Part shown: positions 19,101 to 28,536 of the stretch, in pieces
Layout: the number at the start of each line of letters is the position of its first letter
Numbering within the stretch: position 1 is the stretch's first letter
Notes under the pieces: model-generated
Seen by the model: only the letters and a program-made list of their open reading frames with translations
What the model was told of the DNA's origin: nothing
Databases searched by the model: none
Assembly (NCBI RefSeq): GCF_000144605.1
Contig: NC_014375.1
Location: 1,922,001-1,986,000 of the forward strand
Reading direction: 5' to 3'
From: Brevundimonas subvibrioides ATCC 15264
GTDB taxonomy: Bacteria > Pseudomonadota > Alphaproteobacteria > Caulobacterales > Caulobacteraceae
DNA: 64,000 nt
Position numbers and translations under genes: made by a program

Positions 19101-20381
19101 ATGCCGCCCAAACCGGCCGGGGCCTTTTCCGCGTGGGAAATCGGCCTGGCGCTCCGCTACCTGCGCGCCAAGCGCAAGGAGGGGGGGGTCGCGACCATCG
19201 CCATCATCAGCTTCGTCGGCATCATGCTGGCCGTCGCGGTGCTGATCAGCGTCATGAGCATCATGGCCGGGTTCCGCACCGAACTGCTGGGCCGGATGCT
19301 GAGCTTCAACGGTCATATGTACGTCCAGGGCGAGGTGCTGAACGCACCCAATCGTGACGCCATCGTCGATCGGCTGCGGGGCGTCGAGGGCGTGGTCAGC
19401 GTCAGTCCGCTGACCGAATCTCAAGCCTTGATTATCGCCGGCGGTCAGACGACCGGTGGCGTGGTGCGCGGTCTTCGTCCCGAGGATCTGGACACGATGC
19501 AATATGTGTCGTCCAGCCTGTCGGCCCAGGCCAAGGCCAGTTTCGGTCAGGGTGCCTATGGCGGCGACAATGTCCTGATCGGGCAGGCCCTGGCCGATCA
19601 GCTGGGTCTGCGGGTCGGCGATCCGATCCAGATCTATTCGCCGACGGGGGCCGATTCGGCCTTCGGCAACCTGGGCGGACTGTCCAAGACCTATCGCGTC
19701 GGTGGCACCTATTCGTCCGGCACGGCCGACTACGACCGCATCTTCATCTTCATGCCGCTGGAGCAGGCCCAGCTCTTCTTCGGCAAGGAGGGTGTCTGGG
19801 ACGTGATCGAGATGAAGGTCGCGAACCCCGACCGGGTCGGCGAGTACATCGCGCCCGTGCGCGCGGCCGCCGGACCGGCAGCTTTCGTCCAGGACTGGCG
19901 CGACCGTCTCGCCGCCTTCTGGGGTGCCCTGAAGGTGGAGCGGGTCGCCATGTCCATCATCCTGGGCCTCGTCGTCGCCATCGCCGCCATGAACATCATT
20001 TCCGGCATCGTCATGCTGGTGAAGAACAAGGGGCGGGACATCGCCATCCTGCGGACGATCGGGGCCAGTCCCTCGTCGATCCTGCGCATCTTCTTCATGG
20101 CCGGCGCGACCATCGGCGTGGCCGGTACGCTGGCGGGCCTGACACTCGGCCTGCTGTTCTGCCTGAACATCGGCCCCATCCAGCATTTCCTGGAGGCCAT
20201 CACGGGCGTCCAGCTGTTCAACGCCGACGTCTATATGCTGGACGCCATCCCCGCCGAGGTCGATCCGGTCGACGTCTTCTGGGTCGCCGTCTGGTCGCTT
20301 ATCATGAGCTGCGTGGCCAGCCTGCCGCCGTCGTGGAACGCCTCGCGCATCGATCCGGTCGAGGCCCTGCGTTATGAGTAG
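19101..20381 (+). CDS. lolC: Lipoprotein-releasing ABC transporter permease LolC/LolE
   Basis: Inner-membrane permease of the Lol system, which releases mature lipoproteins for transfer to the outer membrane. The protein starts MPPKPAGAFSAWEIGLALRYL; ATG at 19101 is preferred because it gives 426 residues, close to the family length. An in-frame TTG at 19080 overlapping the proS stop is a possible alternative. One N-terminal helix (about residues 28-48) carries the RAKRKEGGVATIAIISFVG signature; a large periplasmic domain and three C-terminal helices follow. As in other alphaproteobacteria a single permease probably acts as a homodimer. It overlaps lolD by 8 bases. Confidence 0.92.
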   Translation: MPPKPAGAFSAWEIGLALRYLRAKRKEGGVATIAIISFVGIMLAVAVLISVMSIMAGFRTELLGRMLSFNGHMYVQGEVLNAPNRDAIVDRLRGVEGVVSVSPLTESQALIIAGGQTTGGVVRGLRPEDLDTMQYVSSSLSAQAKASFGQGAYGGDNVLIGQALADQLGLRVGDPIQIYSPTGADSAFGNLGGLSKTYRVGGTYSSGTADYDRIFIFMPLEQAQLFFGKEGVWDVIEMKVANPDRVGEYIAPVRAAAGPAAFVQDWRDRLAAFWGALKVERVAMSIILGLVVAIAAMNIISGIVMLVKNKGRDIAILRTIGASPSSILRIFFMAGATIGVAGTLAGLTLGLLFCLNIGPIQHFLEAITGVQLFNADVYMLDAIPAEVDPVDVFWVAVWSLIMSCVASLPPSWNASRIDPVEALRYE

Positions 20382-21075
20382 TCCTGTCCTCAGCCTTCGC
20401 GGCATCACCCGCACCTATACGACGGGCCAGGGCGGTCTGACCGTCCTGAAGGGCGTCGACCTCGACATCTTCCCGGGCGAACTGGTCGGGCTGATCGGTC
20501 CCTCGGGATCGGGCAAATCCTCCCTGCTGCACGCCGCCGGTCTGCTGGAACGGCCCACCTCTGGCGAGGTGCGGATCGACGGCGAAGACGTCGGCAGCCT
20601 CGATGAGCGGGCGCGCACGCGGCTGCGCCTGTCGCGGATCGGCTTCGTCTACCAGTTCCACCATCTGCTGCCGGAGTTCGACGCGCGCGACAACGTGGCC
20701 CTGCCCATGCGGATCGCCGGCTATTCGGAAACGGACGCCCGTGCCCGCGCCGAGGTGGCCCTGGGGTCGCTGGGTCTGGCCGAACGCACCCTTCATCAAC
20801 CGGCCCAGATGTCGGGCGGAGAACAGCAACGCGTCGCCCTGGCCCGCGCCCTCGCCAACAGCCCGCGGCTGCTGCTGGCGGACGAGCCGACCGGCAACCT
20901 GGATCCCGCCACCAGCCAGACGGTGTTCGAGGCCCTGCAGAAGCTGGTCAAGGAGACCGGAGTCGCCGCCCTGATCGCCACCCACAACATGGAGCTGGCC
21001 GGTCACATGGACCGCGTCTTCGCCCTGAAGGACGGCCATCTGGAAGAACGTCCGGCCGAGGGTCGGGAATACTGA
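20374..21075 (+). CDS. lolD: Lipoprotein-releasing ABC transporter ATPase LolD
   Basis: ATPase that powers lipoprotein release by the adjacent permease. Walker A GPSGSGKSS is at residues 42-50, the ABC signature MSGGEQQRVALARAL starts at about residue 146 (Met replaces the usual Leu), and Walker B LLLADEPTGNLD starts at about 166. At 233 residues it is a bare nucleotide-binding domain, as expected for LolD. Start overlaps the lolC stop by 8 bases. A separate spacer of about 54 bases follows before pyrE. Confidence 0.94.
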   Translation: MSSPVLSLRGITRTYTTGQGGLTVLKGVDLDIFPGELVGLIGPSGSGKSSLLHAAGLLERPTSGEVRIDGEDVGSLDERARTRLRLSRIGFVYQFHHLLPEFDARDNVALPMRIAGYSETDARARAEVALGSLGLAERTLHQPAQMSGGEQQRVALARALANSPRLLLADEPTGNLDPATSQTVFEALQKLVKETGVAALIATHNMELAGHMDRVFALKDGHLEERPAEGREY

Positions 21076-21129
21076 CGCATGGCATAAGGCCACGCTTCAC
21101 CTGAGCGCGATCCGGTCCTAGAACGGGCC

Positions 21130-21714
21130 ATGACCTCCGAACACGTTCTCGACGAATTCCGGGCCGCCGGTGCCCTGCGCGAGGGGCATTTCGTGCTGTC
21201 CTCCGGGCTGCACAGCCCCGTCTTCCTGCAGAAGAACCTCGTGTTCATGGACGCCCGCCGCTGCGAGCGCCTGTGCAAGGCGCTGGCCGACAAGATCGTC
21301 GCCGCCGTCGGGCCGGTGGATGTCGCCATCTCGCCGGCCGTCGGCGGGATCATCCCGGGCTACGAAACCGCGCGGCATCTGGGTGTCCCCTCGATGTACG
21401 TCGAGCGCGAGGGCGGCAGCTTCAAGCTGCGGCGCGGCTTTCACGTGGAGCCGGGCCAGAAGGTCGTGATGGTCGAGGACATCGTCACCACGGGCCTGAG
21501 CAGCCGCGAATGCATCGTCGCCATCCGCGAGGCGGGCGGTGAGGTCGTGGCGGCCGCCTGCATCGTCGATCGTTCGGGCGGTCGCGCCGACGTCGGCGTG
21601 CCGCTTGTCGCCCTGGCCACACTGGACGTGCCGGCCTATCCCGCCGACGCCCTGCCGCCCGAGCTCGCCGCCCTCCCGGTCGAGGATCCGGGCAGCCGCA
21701 GGCTGTCGAAATGA
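21130..21714 (+). CDS. pyrE: Orotate phosphoribosyltransferase
   Basis: Pyrimidine biosynthesis enzyme that joins orotate to PRPP to give orotidine monophosphate. The PRPP-binding motif [14 protein letters not shown] lies near residue 113, and the N-terminal loop [19 protein letters not shown] carries the orotate-contacting residues. The 194-residue length is typical of the alphaproteobacterial form. Its stop overlaps pdxJ by four bases (ATGA), which begins the coupled chain pyrE-pdxJ-acpS. Confidence 0.94.
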   Translation: MTSEHVLDEFRAAGALREGHFVLSSGLHSPVFLQKNLVFMDARRCERLCKALADKIVAAVGPVDVAISPAVGGIIPGYETARHLGVPSMYVEREGGSFKLRRGFHVEPGQKVVMVEDIVTTGLSSRECIVAIREAGGEVVAAACIVDRSGGRADVGVPLVALATLDVPAYPADALPPELAALPVEDPGSRRLSK

Positions 21715-22478
21715 CCGACAGGGTCCGCCTGGGCGTCAACATCGATCACGTCGCCACCGTGCGGAATGCGCGCGGGGGCCTCTATCCCGATCCCGTCCGT
21801 GCCGCGCGCGAGGCGCTGGAGGCCGGAGCCGACGGCATCACGGCGCATCTGCGCGAAGACCGCCGTCATATCTCGGACGCCGATATCGATCATCTGTCGG
21901 CCGTGCTGCGCGATCAGGACCGGCCCCTGAACCTCGAGATGGCGGTGACGCAGGAGATGCTGGCCATCGCCCTGCATCACCGGCCCCGTGCCGTCTGCCT
22001 GGTGCCCGAGAAGCGCGAGGAACGGACGACCGAGGGCGGCCTGGACGTGGTCGGCGGACACAACTGGATCACGCCTGTGGTCGGTCGTCTGAACGAGGCC
22101 GGTTCGCGCGTCTCCCTGTTCATCGGGGCCGATCCGGCCCAGATCGCGGCGGCGCACCGGACAGGCGCGGCCGTGGTCGAGCTTCATACCGGGGCGTACT
22201 GCGACGCGGTCCGCGACGGCCGGCCGGACGATGCCGAGCGCGAGCTGGTCGCGCTGAAGGCAGGCGCGACCCAGGCCCATGCCCTGGGCCTTGAGGTCCA
22301 CGCGGGTCACGGGATCGACTACGAGACCGTCGCCGCCGTCGCCGCCATTCCCGAGATCATGGAACTGAACATCGGCCACTTCCTGATCGGAGAGGCGATC
22401 TTCGTCGGGCTTGGCCCGGCGATCGGGCGGATGCGGGCCCTGATGGACCAGGCCCGGGCGGCGGAGCCTGCCCTGTGA
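21711..22478 (+). CDS. pdxJ: Pyridoxine 5'-phosphate synthase
   Basis: Condenses 1-deoxyxylulose 5-phosphate with 3-amino-2-oxopropyl phosphate to make pyridoxine 5'-phosphate (vitamin B6). Family motifs are visible: the start [26 protein letters not shown] near residue 45, [17 protein letters not shown] near residue 100, and GHGIDYETV near residue 200. 255 residues is normal. It overlaps pyrE and acpS by four bases on each side. Confidence 0.96.
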   Translation: MTDRVRLGVNIDHVATVRNARGGLYPDPVRAAREALEAGADGITAHLREDRRHISDADIDHLSAVLRDQDRPLNLEMAVTQEMLAIALHHRPRAVCLVPEKREERTTEGGLDVVGGHNWITPVVGRLNEAGSRVSLFIGADPAQIAAAHRTGAAVVELHTGAYCDAVRDGRPDDAERELVALKAGATQAHALGLEVHAGHGIDYETVAAVAAIPEIMELNIGHFLIGEAIFVGLGPAIGRMRALMDQARAAEPAL

Positions 22479-22876
22479 TCATCGGCGTCGGCGCAGACCT
22501 GTCGGACATCCGGCGGATCCAGGCGTCCATCGATCGGTTCGGCGATCGGTTCAAACAACGCTGCTTCACCGAGATCGAGCGCACAAGATCGGAGCGCAAG
22601 CCCGATGCGGCTTGGAGCTACGCCAAGCGGTTCGCCGCCAAAGAGGCCTGTGCCAAGGCGCTGGGCACCGGCATGCGCCGCGATGTCTACTGGAAGGACA
22701 TGGGGGTGGTGAACCTGCGGTCGGGTCAGCCGACGCTGGCCCTGACCGGGCCGGCCGCCGACCATCTGGCCCGCCTGACGCCGCCGGGCCACACCGCGCA
22801 CATTCATCTGACCCTGTCGGACGAACACCCCTATGCACTCGCCTTCGTGGTGATCGAAGCCTTGCCGATGGCGTAA
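22475..22876 (+). CDS. acpS: Holo-[acyl-carrier-protein] synthase
   Basis: Transfers 4'-phosphopantetheine from CoA to acyl carrier protein. The metal-binding Asp is in [14 protein letters not shown] (residue 8) and the conserved [16 protein letters not shown] motif carries the second acidic ligand. 133 residues is the usual length. It is coupled to pdxJ by an ATGA overlap and followed by a 61-base gap with an A/T-rich patch (CGATATATACGCG) before lepB, where a promoter could lie. Confidence 0.95.
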   Translation: MIIGVGADLSDIRRIQASIDRFGDRFKQRCFTEIERTRSERKPDAAWSYAKRFAAKEACAKALGTGMRRDVYWKDMGVVNLRSGQPTLALTGPAADHLARLTPPGHTAHIHLTLSDEHPYALAFVVIEALPMA

Positions 22877-22937
22877 TCGATATATACGCGTGCGGAGACG
22901 AGGCCGCGTCGCGCGGCCGGGGACAGGCTTTCAGACG

Positions 22938-24107
22938 ATGAGCGAAGAGATCAAGCGCGACCCGCGCGCGGACGAGACGCACGACGGCCCGACGACCACG
23001 CCGGAGACCCCGGGCGTGGCCGCCCACGAGACCGCGGCCCCGGCGGAGCACGGCCCGGATCACCGCGCCCCGGAGACCACCGAGGAAGCCTTCGCCGCCT
23101 CCGAAAGCGACGCACCCGAAGCGCTCGATGCGCATCAGGCGCCGGCGCAGGATCCCGATCCGTATACCGAGGCGGACGCGACGCGTGTCGAGGCTGCGAT
23201 CGCGCCGGAAACGCCCGTTGCGCCGGCCGCCCCGCCGCCCGTGACCTCCACCTCCGCGCCGCGCCCGATCTGGAGCGATCAGGGCGATGCGCCGTTCGAC
23301 GATCGCAAGGAGAAGATCCCGGCGGCCGCCCGCGTCGCGACCCGCGACGACGACGACGAGGGTGGCTCGGCGGCCTCCGAGACGCTGGAAATCGTGAAAA
23401 CGATCGTCGTGGCCCTGGCCATCGCCTTCGTCCTGCGGGTGCTGCTGTTTCAGCCCTTCACCATCCCCTCGGCTTCGATGGAGCCCAACCTCTACGAGGG
23501 CGACTACATCGTCGTGTCGAAGTGGGCCTATGGTTATTCGAAGTTCTCGTCGGGCCTGCCGGTCAACCTGCCGCTGGGAGACGACCGCGTGTTCGGCCGC
23601 GCGCCCAACCGGGGCGACATCGTCGTGTTCAAACTGCCGCGCGACGACAAGACCGACTACATCAAGCGCGTGATCGGCCTGCCCGGCGACAGAATCCAGA
23701 TGATCGCCAACAAGCTCTACATCAACGGCACGGCGGTTCAGGACGTGACCGTCGGCGCGTCCGAAGTCGCCGACGTCTTCGGGCCCCGTCCGGTGACCCA
23801 GGTGCGCGAGACGCTTCCCAACGGCCGGACCTTCATGACGCAGGACTTCGGTCCGGGCGGCGATCTGGACGATACGGGCGTCTATGAGGTCCCCGTCGGC
23901 CACTACTTCATGATGGGCGACAACCGCGACAACTCGATCGACAGCCGCGTGCAGGAATCGGCCGGTGTCGGCCTGGTGCCGGACGAGAATCTCGTCGGCA
24001 AGGCCGAGATCATCATGTTCTCCTGGGAGCCGGGGGCCTCGCTGTGGAACCCGGTCAGCTGGTTCCAGAACATCCGTCTGAGCCGCTTCTTCAAGATCCT
24101 CGACTGA
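22938..24107 (+). CDS. lepB: Signal peptidase I with a long acidic N-terminal extension
   Basis: Inner-membrane serine protease that removes signal peptides from exported proteins. The catalytic Ser is about residue 180 in PSASMEPNLYEGDY and the general-base Lys about residue 243 in DYIKRVIGLPGD; the GDNRDNSIDSR motif is near residue 330. One membrane helix is predicted at about residues 150-170. The first 145 residues are unusual: acidic and rich in Ala, Pro, Glu, Asp and Thr, with no recognisable fold and probably disordered in the cytoplasm. Start at ATG 22938 was chosen over an upstream in-frame codon at 22890. Its stop shares a base with rnc. Confidence 0.93.
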   Translation: MSEEIKRDPRADETHDGPTTTPETPGVAAHETAAPAEHGPDHRAPETTEEAFAASESDAPEALDAHQAPAQDPDPYTEADATRVEAAIAPETPVAPAAPPPVTSTSAPRPIWSDQGDAPFDDRKEKIPAAARVATRDDDDEGGSAASETLEIVKTIVVALAIAFVLRVLLFQPFTIPSASMEPNLYEGDYIVVSKWAYGYSKFSSGLPVNLPLGDDRVFGRAPNRGDIVVFKLPRDDKTDYIKRVIGLPGDRIQMIANKLYINGTAVQDVTVGASEVADVFGPRPVTQVRETLPNGRTFMTQDFGPGGDLDDTGVYEVPVGHYFMMGDNRDNSIDSRVQESAGVGLVPDENLVGKAEIIMFSWEPGASLWNPVSWFQNIRLSRFFKILD

Positions 24108-24820
24108 TGGCAAATATCCGCGCCGAGGCAGTGACCGCGCTGGTCCAACGCCTTGGCCATGACTTTCGCGATCCCGCCCTGCTGGAGCGGGCGCTGACCC
24201 ATTCCAGCGTGGGGGAGGGGGCCGACAAGGCCGCCGGCAAGCCCGCCCGACACAATGAACGGCTGGAGTTCCTGGGTGACCGGGTTCTGGGCCTGCTGGT
24301 GGCGCAGCGTCTTCATCACGACTTTCCGGCGGCGGACGAGGGTGAACTGTCCTCTCGCCTGCATGCGCTCGTCGACAAGCACGCCTGCGGTCGGGTGGGC
24401 GAGGCCCTGAAGATCGGCGACGCCCTGCGCCTGTCCCCCGGTGAGACCAAGACCGGCGGCCGGCGCAAGGAAGGCGTGGTGGCCGACGCCGTGGAGGCCT
24501 TGCTGGCCGCCGTGTTTCTGGATGGTGGCCTGGAGGCCGCGCGCGCCGTGTTCGACCGGGCCTGGGCCCATGAACTGGCTTCGCCCGCGCCGCGGGCCCT
24601 GAACAATCCGAAATCCGCGCTGCAGGAATGGGCCCAGGGCCACGGGCGTCCGCTGCCCAGCTATCGTGTGGCGTCCCAGACCGGGTCCGACCATGCCCCG
24701 ACCTTCACGGTCGAGGTCTCCATCGAGGGCGTCGAACCCTTGACCGCGGTCGGGCGTTCGCGTCAGGACGCGGAAAAGGCGGCCGCGACCGCATTGCTTC
24801 AACGAGAAGGCGTGATTTGA
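24107..24820 (+). CDS. rnc: Ribonuclease III
   Basis: Double-strand-specific endoribonuclease for rRNA and mRNA processing. The signature ERLEFLGDR is at residues 51-59, with further catalytic acids in the KEGVVADAVEALLAAVFLDGG segment, and a C-terminal dsRNA-binding domain contains SRQDAEKAAATALL. With ATG at 24107 (sharing a base with the lepB stop) the protein has 237 residues, the usual length. Its stop overlaps the era start. Confidence 0.95.
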   Translation: MANIRAEAVTALVQRLGHDFRDPALLERALTHSSVGEGADKAAGKPARHNERLEFLGDRVLGLLVAQRLHHDFPAADEGELSSRLHALVDKHACGRVGEALKIGDALRLSPGETKTGGRRKEGVVADAVEALLAAVFLDGGLEAARAVFDRAWAHELASPAPRALNNPKSALQEWAQGHGRPLPSYRVASQTGSDHAPTFTVEVSIEGVEPLTAVGRSRQDAEKAAATALLQREGVI

Positions 24821-25764
24821 CCGAACCCACAAACCCCCGCGCGGGCTTCGCCGCCATCATCGGCGCGCCCAATGCCGGCAAGTCCACGCTGGTGAACCGG
24901 CTGACGGGGTCCAAGGTCTCCATCGTCACCCAGAAGGTCCAGACGACCCGTTTCCCGGTGCGCGGCATCGCGATGGAGGGCGAGAGCCAGATCGTGCTGG
25001 TCGACACGCCCGGGATCTTCACGCCGCGGCGGCGTCTCGATCGGGCCATGGTCGCTTCGGCCTGGGGCGGGGCCCAGGACGCGGACGTGGTTGTCCACCT
25101 GATCGACGCAGCGTCCCATATCGCGTCAGCGGGCAAGGAGGGCGAGGCCGCTGATCGGCGCTCGGCCGAGGACACCGAGACCATCATCGCCAACCTGAAG
25201 GCCTCGAACACCCAGGTCATCCTGGCGCTGAACAAGATCGACGGGATGCGCCGCGACACCCTGCTGGCCCTCTCGCACGCCCTGTTCGAGACTGGCGTCT
25301 ATTCCGAGGTCTATATGATCTCGGCCCTGTCCGGGGACGGCGTGGACGACCTGAAGCAGCGACTGGCCCTGTCGATGCCCGAAGGGCACTGGCTCTATCC
25401 CGAGGACCAGTCCGCCGACGTGCCGATCCGCGTCCTGGCGGCCGAGATCACGCGCGAGAAGGTCTACCTGCGCGTCCACGAGGAGCTGCCCTATTCGGCG
25501 GCGGTCGAGACGACCGCCTTCGACGAAAAGGCCGACGGCTCGGCGCGCATCGAACAGACCATCTATGTCGAGCGCGAGAGCCAGCGGCCCATCGTTCTGG
25601 GCAAGGGCGGCCAGACCCTGAAGTGGATCGGCCAGAAGTCGCGCGAGGAACTGACCGAATTGCTGGACCGTCCCGTCCACCTGTTCCTGACGGTCAAGGT
25701 CGACCCGAAATGGCAGGACAGCCGGGCCCTCTATGCCCAGTTCGGACTCGATTTCGACGTCTAG
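24817..25764 (+). CDS. era: GTPase Era
   Basis: GTP-binding protein required for 16S rRNA maturation and 30S assembly. G1 GAPNAGKST is at residues 16-24, G3 is DTPG, G4 is NKID, and the C-terminal KH RNA-binding domain contains PIVLGKGGQTLKWIGQ. The start is a TTG at 24817 that overlaps the rnc stop by four bases; this gives 315 residues and a normal start just ahead of G1. Only a frame through rnc lies further upstream. In relatives era is usually followed by recO; here other genes intervene. Confidence 0.94.
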   Translation: MTEPTNPRAGFAAIIGAPNAGKSTLVNRLTGSKVSIVTQKVQTTRFPVRGIAMEGESQIVLVDTPGIFTPRRRLDRAMVASAWGGAQDADVVVHLIDAASHIASAGKEGEAADRRSAEDTETIIANLKASNTQVILALNKIDGMRRDTLLALSHALFETGVYSEVYMISALSGDGVDDLKQRLALSMPEGHWLYPEDQSADVPIRVLAAEITREKVYLRVHEELPYSAAVETTAFDEKADGSARIEQTIYVERESQRPIVLGKGGQTLKWIGQKSREELTELLDRPVHLFLTVKVDPKWQDSRALYAQFGLDFDV

Positions 25765-25807
25765 GACGCGGCTCGCGCAGAGTTGAGCGCGGAAACGCCG
25801 GTCGGGC

Positions 25808-27079
25808 GTGACGAATCGCCGGGAGTCGCTACCAAGCCTGATGTTCCATGTTCCGCGTACCTCGGGGGCTCATCCTCGGCTCGTCCTCAGTCTCATGGCC
25901 GTCGCCGTCCTGCTGGGCGGAGCCGCCCTTGCCGCGGCCTGGACGACCCGGCCCCTGCCGACGCCGTCTTCGTACGAGGCCGCCTTGCCGGCGCGTGCGC
26001 CCGTCGAGGTCGTCGAAGGCCTTCCCCAACTCACGGCGCGGCTTCAGGCCGAGGCTGACGCAGGCCGGTTCATGGGCGCCGTCCTGGTCGCGCGCGGCGA
26101 TGAAGTGCTGTTCCGGCAGGCGTATGGCACCGCCGACGTCGCCACCGGCGCGCCGAACCAGATCACCTCGCGGTTCAGGCTGGCGTCCGTCTCGAAGCAG
26201 TTCACCGCCGCCGCGATCCTGAAGCTGCAGGACGAGGGCAAGCTGTCGATCGGGGATCCAGTCTGCCAATGGATCCAGCCGTGCCCCGCCGCCTGGGCCC
26301 CGATTCGGTTGAGCCACCTGCTGTCGCATACCTCGGGAATCCCCGACCTGATGGCGCGTCCCGGTTGGGGCAACCGCCGGGTCACGCCCGCGACGATCGA
26401 TGAACTCACAGACGATTCAGGGAGCTTCGGCCTTTCCTTCGTGCCGGGCTCGAAGCTGGCCTACAACAACGCGGGCTTCAACCTGGCCGCGGCCGTGGTC
26501 GAGAAGGCCAGCGGGATGACGTTTGCAGCGTATCTGAGATCCGCCTTCTTCGAGCCGCTCGGCATGGCGGACACGGGGTTCGACGACGATACGGACCTGG
26601 GCATCGTGACCGGCCACGCCACCTTCCCGGAGGGGCTGACGGCTCAGCGCCAGCCGAACGTCTCGATCGTGGCCGGGGCAGGGGCGCTGTATTCGACGCT
26701 GGACGACATGCTGGTCTGGGAACAGGCGCTGCACGGCGGCCATGTGCTGAAGCCGTTCAGCTACGCCCAGATGATCGCCGACCATGCCCCGACGGACGAG
26801 CCCAGGCAGCGAAACGGGCTCCGGCGTCGTGACTGGGGCTATGGGTTGATGGCCAACCGTCTGGGCCAGCGCGTGACGCCGGCGTTCCAGGACTGGGAGA
26901 TCTACCATACCGGCAGCTGGTCCGGGTTCCGCAACCTAGTCACTTGGCAGCCGGACGCCCGGATCGCCGTGATCGTCCTGTCCAACAACTATCACCAGCA
27001 GCCGCAGGTCCTGCTGATCTCCCAGCAAGGGATGGCGGAGGCTCTCGGCCACCCCTTCCCGACGGGTCTGGCTGACTAG
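25808..27079 (+). CDS. Serine hydrolase, beta-lactamase family (class C-like)
   Basis: A 423-residue serine hydrolase of the penicillin-binding/class C beta-lactamase fold. The active-site SxxK is SVSK at residues 127-130 and the second motif YNN is at about 219. An N-terminal hydrophobic segment (about residues 25-45) anchors or exports the protein. GTG at 25808 is used here, but ATG at 25841 would keep the same signal segment and is equally plausible. Substrate is unknown: esterase, peptidase or beta-lactamase roles all occur in this family. Its 3' end overlaps the convergent VOC gene by four bases. Confidence 0.85.
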   Translation: MTNRRESLPSLMFHVPRTSGAHPRLVLSLMAVAVLLGGAALAAAWTTRPLPTPSSYEAALPARAPVEVVEGLPQLTARLQAEADAGRFMGAVLVARGDEVLFRQAYGTADVATGAPNQITSRFRLASVSKQFTAAAILKLQDEGKLSIGDPVCQWIQPCPAAWAPIRLSHLLSHTSGIPDLMARPGWGNRRVTPATIDELTDDSGSFGLSFVPGSKLAYNNAGFNLAAAVVEKASGMTFAAYLRSAFFEPLGMADTGFDDDTDLGIVTGHATFPEGLTAQRQPNVSIVAGAGALYSTLDDMLVWEQALHGGHVLKPFSYAQMIADHAPTDEPRQRNGLRRRDWGYGLMANRLGQRVTPAFQDWEIYHTGSWSGFRNLVTWQPDARIAVIVLSNNYHQQPQVLLISQQGMAEALGHPFPTGLAD

Positions 27080-27522
27080 GCCGCAGTGCCCGGTGTCCAG
27101 CCGGCGGCGGGCACGACGTTGATCATCCAGGGGATACCAAACTGGTCCGTCAGGGTCCCGAAACCGGGCGTCCAGAAGGTCTCTCCAAACGCTATGCCGA
27201 CCGTGGCACCCTCGGACAGCGCCTCGAACACCCGTCGGGCGTCCTCGACGCTCTCGGTATGGAAGGTCACGTCGAAGCCGTTCTTGGGCTCATTGATCCT
27301 GGTCGCCCAGTCGGAGTGCATGTCCGAACCCATCAGGGCCTGATCGCCGACCTGCAGCCAGCAGTGCATGAGCCAGTCCCGCATCGCGGGCGGCACCTCC
27401 ATCCCGGGCGGACCGTCCCCGTACGGCATGGCGGCGGTGATCTCGCCCCCCAGGACCGCCGCGTAGAACTCGAACGCCTCGCGACAGTTTCCGGCGAAGC
27501 TCAGGCTCGTCACCAGTTTCAT
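27076..27522 (-). CDS. VOC family protein, PhnB-like
   Basis: A 148-residue glyoxalase-fold protein. The start MKLVTSLSFAGNCREAFEFY and the pattern FYAAVLGGEITAAMPYGD match the PhnB/YycE-type subgroup whose chemistry is mostly unknown. The characteristic short helices DARRVFEALSEGATVGIAFGETFW and DQFGIPWMINV close the fold. It ends a minus-strand unit ArsR-SRPBCC-SRPBCC-VOC, a set that frequently occurs together in Proteobacteria. Enzymatic role is not known. Confidence 0.85.
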   Translation of the reverse strand: MKLVTSLSFAGNCREAFEFYAAVLGGEITAAMPYGDGPPGMEVPPAMRDWLMHCWLQVGDQALMGSDMHSDWATRINEPKNGFDVTFHTESVEDARRVFEALSEGATVGIAFGETFWTPGFGTLTDQFGIPWMINVVPAAGWTPGTAA

Positions 27523-27532
27523 GGTCGTCTCC

Positions 27533-28027
27533 TTAGGACTGTTTTTGCGACAGCCAGACGCCGAGCCGGCCGAAGGTGGAGGTCCAGCCGTGGGTGTGGC
27601 CTTCGAGACTGCGCTGCGATTTCAGGCCTTCGTGGGTGAAGACCATCCGGGTCCGCCCGTCGGGCAGTTCATGCAGGACCACGGTCACCAGGGTGTCCGC
27701 AGGCGGCCCATCCTCGTGGCTCTCGTCCCACCTGAAGGTGAAGACCAGCCGTTCCGGGGCGATCACCTCGCGGTACATGCCGCCCTGCCACAGGACGTCC
27801 TCGGTCGTCGCCGACCCCAGGCAGGCGCGCCAGAGGCCGCCGACCCGCAGGTCGTTGGTCCCCGACAGCATCGGCCACTCGACCGGACCCATCCACTGGA
27901 TGCGCATCTCCGGCCGGGTCCAGGCCATCCAGACCAGGTCCCGGGGCGCATCGAAGATCCGCTCCATCTCCAGCCTGTGCGGCAGCAACGTCGGCAGATC
28001 GGGCAGGCTTGCTTCGCTCATCGACAT
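27533..28027 (-). CDS. SRPBCC/AHSA1 domain protein (second copy)
   Basis: A 164-residue START-like ligand-binding domain protein. Start was placed at ATG 28027, 8 bases after the upstream SRPBCC gene stop; ATG 28021 is two codons further in. Family features are RIFDAPRDLVWMAWTRPEMRIQWMGP and the C-terminal HTHGWTSTFGRLGVWL helix. It sits downstream of a similar SRPBCC gene and an ArsR regulator, so it likely belongs to one regulated transcript. Ligand and function are unknown. Confidence 0.85.
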   Translation of the reverse strand: MSMSEASLPDLPTLLPHRLEMERIFDAPRDLVWMAWTRPEMRIQWMGPVEWPMLSGTNDLRVGGLWRACLGSATTEDVLWQGGMYREVIAPERLVFTFRWDESHEDGPPADTLVTVVLHELPDGRTRMVFTHEGLKSQRSLEGHTHGWTSTFGRLGVWLSQKQS

Positions 28028-28035
28028 CGGGGCGC

Positions 28036-28536
28036 TCACAGGGTCTTGAGCAGGTCGGCCAGTTGATCGGCGGCGGCGTTCCACCCGGCCTCGAAGCCCA
28101 TCTGCTCGTGCTGCTGCATCGTCTCGGCATTCCAGTGACGCGCCACCGCGACATAGTCCGTGCCCCCGTCTGCCGCGGGAGTCAGGGTGACCTCGGCGAC
28201 CATGAAGGGCACCCCGGTCGGCTTCCATTCGGGCGTGAAGGCGTCGGTCGTCACCAGTCGGCGGTTCGGCTCGATCGCCAGAATGATGCCCGAGTTCGGC
28301 ATGACCTCGCCGTCGGGCCCGTTCATCACAGTGTTGAAGACACCGCCCGGGCGCGGATCGATGACCGCTTCCGAGACCGACCATGGCCTGGGGCAGAACC
28401 ACTGCTTCAACAGGTCGGGGTTGATCCAGGCCTGCCACACCTTCTCGGGCGAGGCGTCGAAGTGGCGCTTCAGCGTCAGGTCGAACCCGTTCGGATGACC
28501 GGGCGTGTGGCAGGGGTTGTCAGTTTCTTGGACCAT
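28036..28536 (-). CDS. SRPBCC/AHSA1 domain protein (first copy)
   Basis: A 166-residue START-like protein with RHFDASPEKVWQAWINPDLLKQWFCPRPW near the N-terminus and the closing helix MGFEAGWNAAADQLADLL. It overlaps the 3' end of the ArsR-type regulator by 17 bases, so the two are translated together. This regulator-plus-SRPBCC pairing is widespread, and the regulator usually controls its own operon. The two SRPBCC proteins here are clearly different in sequence, so they are not a recent duplication. Confidence 0.88.
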   Translation of the reverse strand: MVQETDNPCHTPGHPNGFDLTLKRHFDASPEKVWQAWINPDLLKQWFCPRPWSVSEAVIDPRPGGVFNTVMNGPDGEVMPNSGIILAIEPNRRLVTTDAFTPEWKPTGVPFMVAEVTLTPAADGGTDYVAVARHWNAETMQQHEQMGFEAGWNAAADQLADLLKTL

